DNA of 5,810 bases from positions 1 through 5,810 of the forward strand of contig JAPUHZ010000175.1 of assembly GCA_027297485.1 (NCBI GenBank), written 5' to 3'. Origin of the DNA: Deltaproteobacteria bacterium. Its GTDB lineage: Bacteria > Desulfobacterota_B > Binatia > UBA9968. A program made the position numbers and the translations under genes. Numbering within the stretch: the stretch's first letter is position 1; each line of letters starts with the position of its first letter. Positions 4,595 to 5,810 of this stretch are shown here, piece by piece. The notes under the pieces were generated by a model. That model searched no databases. It was not told the DNA's origin and saw only the letters and a program-made list of their open reading frames with translations.

Positions 4595-5427
4595 TCCAGG
4601 CACTGACTGAATTCGCAGATATCATTGGGTTTCCCTTGCCCGATCTTGTCCGATTGGGTAGGGATGCTCACCTGCATTACCAGAGTTGGGAAATAATCAA
4701 GCTCCATGAAAATGGTACGCCAAGACGTACCAAAACTGGTAAAATCAAAACTCGGAGAATTGATGCGCCCTCTGGAGACCTGAAAGAGGTTCAGCACACA
4801 ATCAAGAAAAAAATACTTGATGAGATTGCCTTACCGTCAAATGTATACGGTGTGAAAGGCAAAGGGCATGTCTCCAATGCCAATGCGCACAAAGGAAAGC
4901 CCTTTCGTTTTCATACAGATATACAAAATTTTTACCCATCAATCACAGCTAAACATGTTTACGGAGAGTTACGAACTCTAGGCTTTTCAGTACCCGTAGC
5001 CAAACTTCTACGAAACCTTGTCACGTACGGGGGACGCCTAACACAAGGTGCTCCGACAAGTCCCAAGATGGCCAACCTCGTTATGAGACCCATCGATGAA
5101 GTATATGCATGCCTTGCAGCGGATCATAACTTAGAGCACTCTCGCTATGTAGATAATATTGCCTTCTCCGGTAGCTATGACTTTCAATTCCTCTGTAGCC
5201 AGATCATTTCTGTATTTGAGCAACGCGGTTTTCGAAGAAATCATAGCGCGACGTTTTACAAGAAGGGACCAGTGAAGATTACGGGACCCATTGTAAAACA
5301 GAATATTCTTGACGTAGAAAACATTATCAAGGAGAGAGCACAAGATCCGAACAGGTCAGAGGCATCACGCCGTGGTTATAGGTGTTATATTGATCAAGTA
5401 AAGAAGGAAAACAGAACAAAGAAATAG
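4591..5427 (+). CDS. Retron-type reverse transcriptase (278 aa), YVDN active site
   Basis: A bacterial RT that would copy part of a partner RNA into multicopy single-stranded DNA. It shows the RT blocks in order: RRIDAPSGDLKEVQHTI (55-71), VYGVKGKGH (85-93), motif A FRFHTDIQNFYPSI with Asp110 (105-118), motif B LTQGAPTSPKMANLV (150-164), motif C RYVDNIAFSG with Asp188 and Asn189 (185-194), and the thumb KITGPIVKQN. The retron-specific NAxxH (N96-H100) and VTG-like ITG (230-232) are both present, separating it from group II intron and DGR enzymes. Length is slightly below the roughly 300-320 aa typical of retron RTs, but both ends look complete. The GTG start overlaps the HTH stop by 4 nt and has no SD, implying coupled translation. 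Oddity: the second Asp of the usual YxDD is Asn. Family assignment is firm. Confidence 0.9.
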   Translation: MIQALTEFADIIGFPLPDLVRLGRDAHLHYQSWEIIKLHENGTPRRTKTGKIKTRRIDAPSGDLKEVQHTIKKKILDEIALPSNVYGVKGKGHVSNANAHKGKPFRFHTDIQNFYPSITAKHVYGELRTLGFSVPVAKLLRNLVTYGGRLTQGAPTSPKMANLVMRPIDEVYACLAADHNLEHSRYVDNIAFSGSYDFQFLCSQIISVFEQRGFRRNHSATFYKKGPVKITGPIVKQNILDVENIIKERAQDPNRSEASRRGYRCYIDQVKKENRTKK

Positions 5428-5435
5428 ATGCGCCC

Positions 5436-5459
5436 CCGCCACCCCCCTGGAGGTGGCGG
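5436..5459 (+). terminator. Hairpin just after the RT gene
   Basis: CCGCCACC (5436-5443) pairs perfectly with GGTGGCGG (5452-5459) around an 8-nt loop, starting 8 nt after the RT stop. No T-run follows. Position suggests a transcript end or 3'-end protector, but it is not a standard intrinsic terminator. Confidence 0.4.
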
Positions 5460-5467
5460 CTAAACAC

Positions 5468-5501
5468 AAGAGGGGCTGGGCTTCGACTCATCACCCCTCT
5501 T
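5468..5501. other. Second hairpin downstream of the RT
   Basis: AAGAGGGG (5468-5475) pairs perfectly with CCCCTCTT (5494-5501) around an 18-nt loop. A short T-pair only follows, so termination is uncertain in either direction. Confidence 0.4.
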
Positions 5502-5507
5502 CGATAC

Positions 5508-5531
5508 GCGAACCCCAGGTTCGCACGTGCG
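5508..5531. other. Third hairpin plus overlapping palindrome
   Basis: GCGAACC (5508-5514) and GGTTCGC (5518-5524) form a 7-bp stem with a 3-nt loop. It overlaps a perfect 10-bp palindrome CGCACGTGCG (5522-5531). GTTCGCACG recurs at about 5579-5587. It may be a protein-binding or mobilisation/replication site, but no specific origin signature is recognised. Confidence 0.35.
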
Positions 5532-5671
5532 CGACCCGTAGGGGAGCGACGTAAGCCACAAAAGCGCGGGGATTCAATGTTCGCACGACAATCACACCGC
5601 ACCAACAACACACCAACGCCCAACACCACAACAAGTACAGAAAAGCAGCGACACGGCCAAAGAGCTACCAG

Positions 5672-5810
5672 ATGTATTTTTCCAACGTAGGCCGCTAGGG
5701 CGCGGGGATGCCCTCTTCCGCCGCTGGAAAGACCACGACGCCTACCGCGCGTCGTTCGACCGCCTGCTTCGGGACCTGAAGGCTACGAGATGGGGTGTAA
5801 GCCCGAATCG
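5672..5810 (+). pseudogene. Start of a GC-rich gene running off the right edge, frame broken
   Basis: Frame 1 is open from 5542 to the window end. From about 5690 it has strong coding character, with high third-position GC and residues RGDALFRRWKDHDAYRASF followed by DRLLRDLKATRWGV. No ATG, GTG or TTG occurs in this frame. An ATG at 5672 lies one base out of frame; adding one T to the T5 run at 5676-5680 would give MYFFQRRPLGRGDALF as a clean N-terminus. The basic, helical sequence suggests a nucleic-acid-binding protein, but I do not recognise the family and only about 40 residues are visible. Either a start-disrupted gene or a sequence error. Confidence 0.4.

Noticed and set aside
5327..5629. 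100-aa minus-strand frame
   Set aside because: Covers the hairpin cluster and the RT 3' end in antisense, with a poly-Gly stretch from repeats and no RBS.
1..5810. CRISPR array, tRNA or rRNA genes, IS ends with target duplications
   Set aside because: No regularly spaced direct repeats, cloverleaf or rRNA-like sequence, transposase motifs or flanking duplications were found by eye.

Overview
The window looks like an accessory (plasmid, integrative element or genomic island) segment of a bacterium. Base composition is patchy: GC-rich small genes on the left, an AT-rich regulator region at about 700-1090, mixed composition through the middle, and GC-rich structured DNA at 3540-3900 and 5430-5810. 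I cannot name the organism. Shine-Dalgarno sites, sigma70-like promoter boxes and a retron-type reverse transcriptase (RT) all fit a Gram-negative host, but that is inference.

Region 1 (1-805) holds three small minus-strand genes of unknown function (72 aa, 61 aa and one running off the left edge), read from a promoter at 720-748. That promoter lies back-to-back with the promoter of a 76-aa XRE-type repressor (805-1035). The two share a perfect 18-bp inverted repeat. A third copy of the repeat arm sits in a promoter at 1039-1067, just after the regulator. All three -10 boxes and 17-bp spacers carry the same element, so the regulator probably controls itself and both flanking transcription units.

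Region 2 (1039-3450) is the rightward unit behind the third site. It contains a GIY-YIG nuclease gene broken by two single-base losses, then a 431-aa protein of unknown family with a recent in-frame 63-bp tandem duplication, then a 93-aa protein whose start overlaps the previous stop (TAATG). A nuclease, an unknown large protein and a small protein under one repressor suggest a defence or selfish-element cassette. That is inference only.

Region 3 (3450-5430) is the most interesting part. A 278-aa RT carries retron hallmarks (NAxxH and ITG motifs, TQGAPTSP) with an unusual YVDN active site. It overlaps by 4 nt an XRE helix-turn-helix gene, and a 68-aa ORF lies further upstream. Ahead of these is a gene-free, strongly foldable stretch bounded by a perfect 16-bp inverted repeat 170 nt apart (3593-3608 / 3779-3794), with an AGC motif and a series of hairpins between the arms. 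This is the architecture of a retron msr-msd RNA with a1/a2 ends, and a sigma70-like promoter lies about 45 nt upstream. I read the unit as a candidate retron in the order ncRNA - 68-aa ORF - HTH protein - RT.

Region 4 (5428-5810) holds three consecutive hairpins after the RT and a GC-rich reading frame running off the right edge without a usable start. One missing T in a T5 run would supply an ATG. This is the third place in the window where a one-base homopolymer deletion would explain a broken gene, so sequence quality should be checked before calling pseudogenes.
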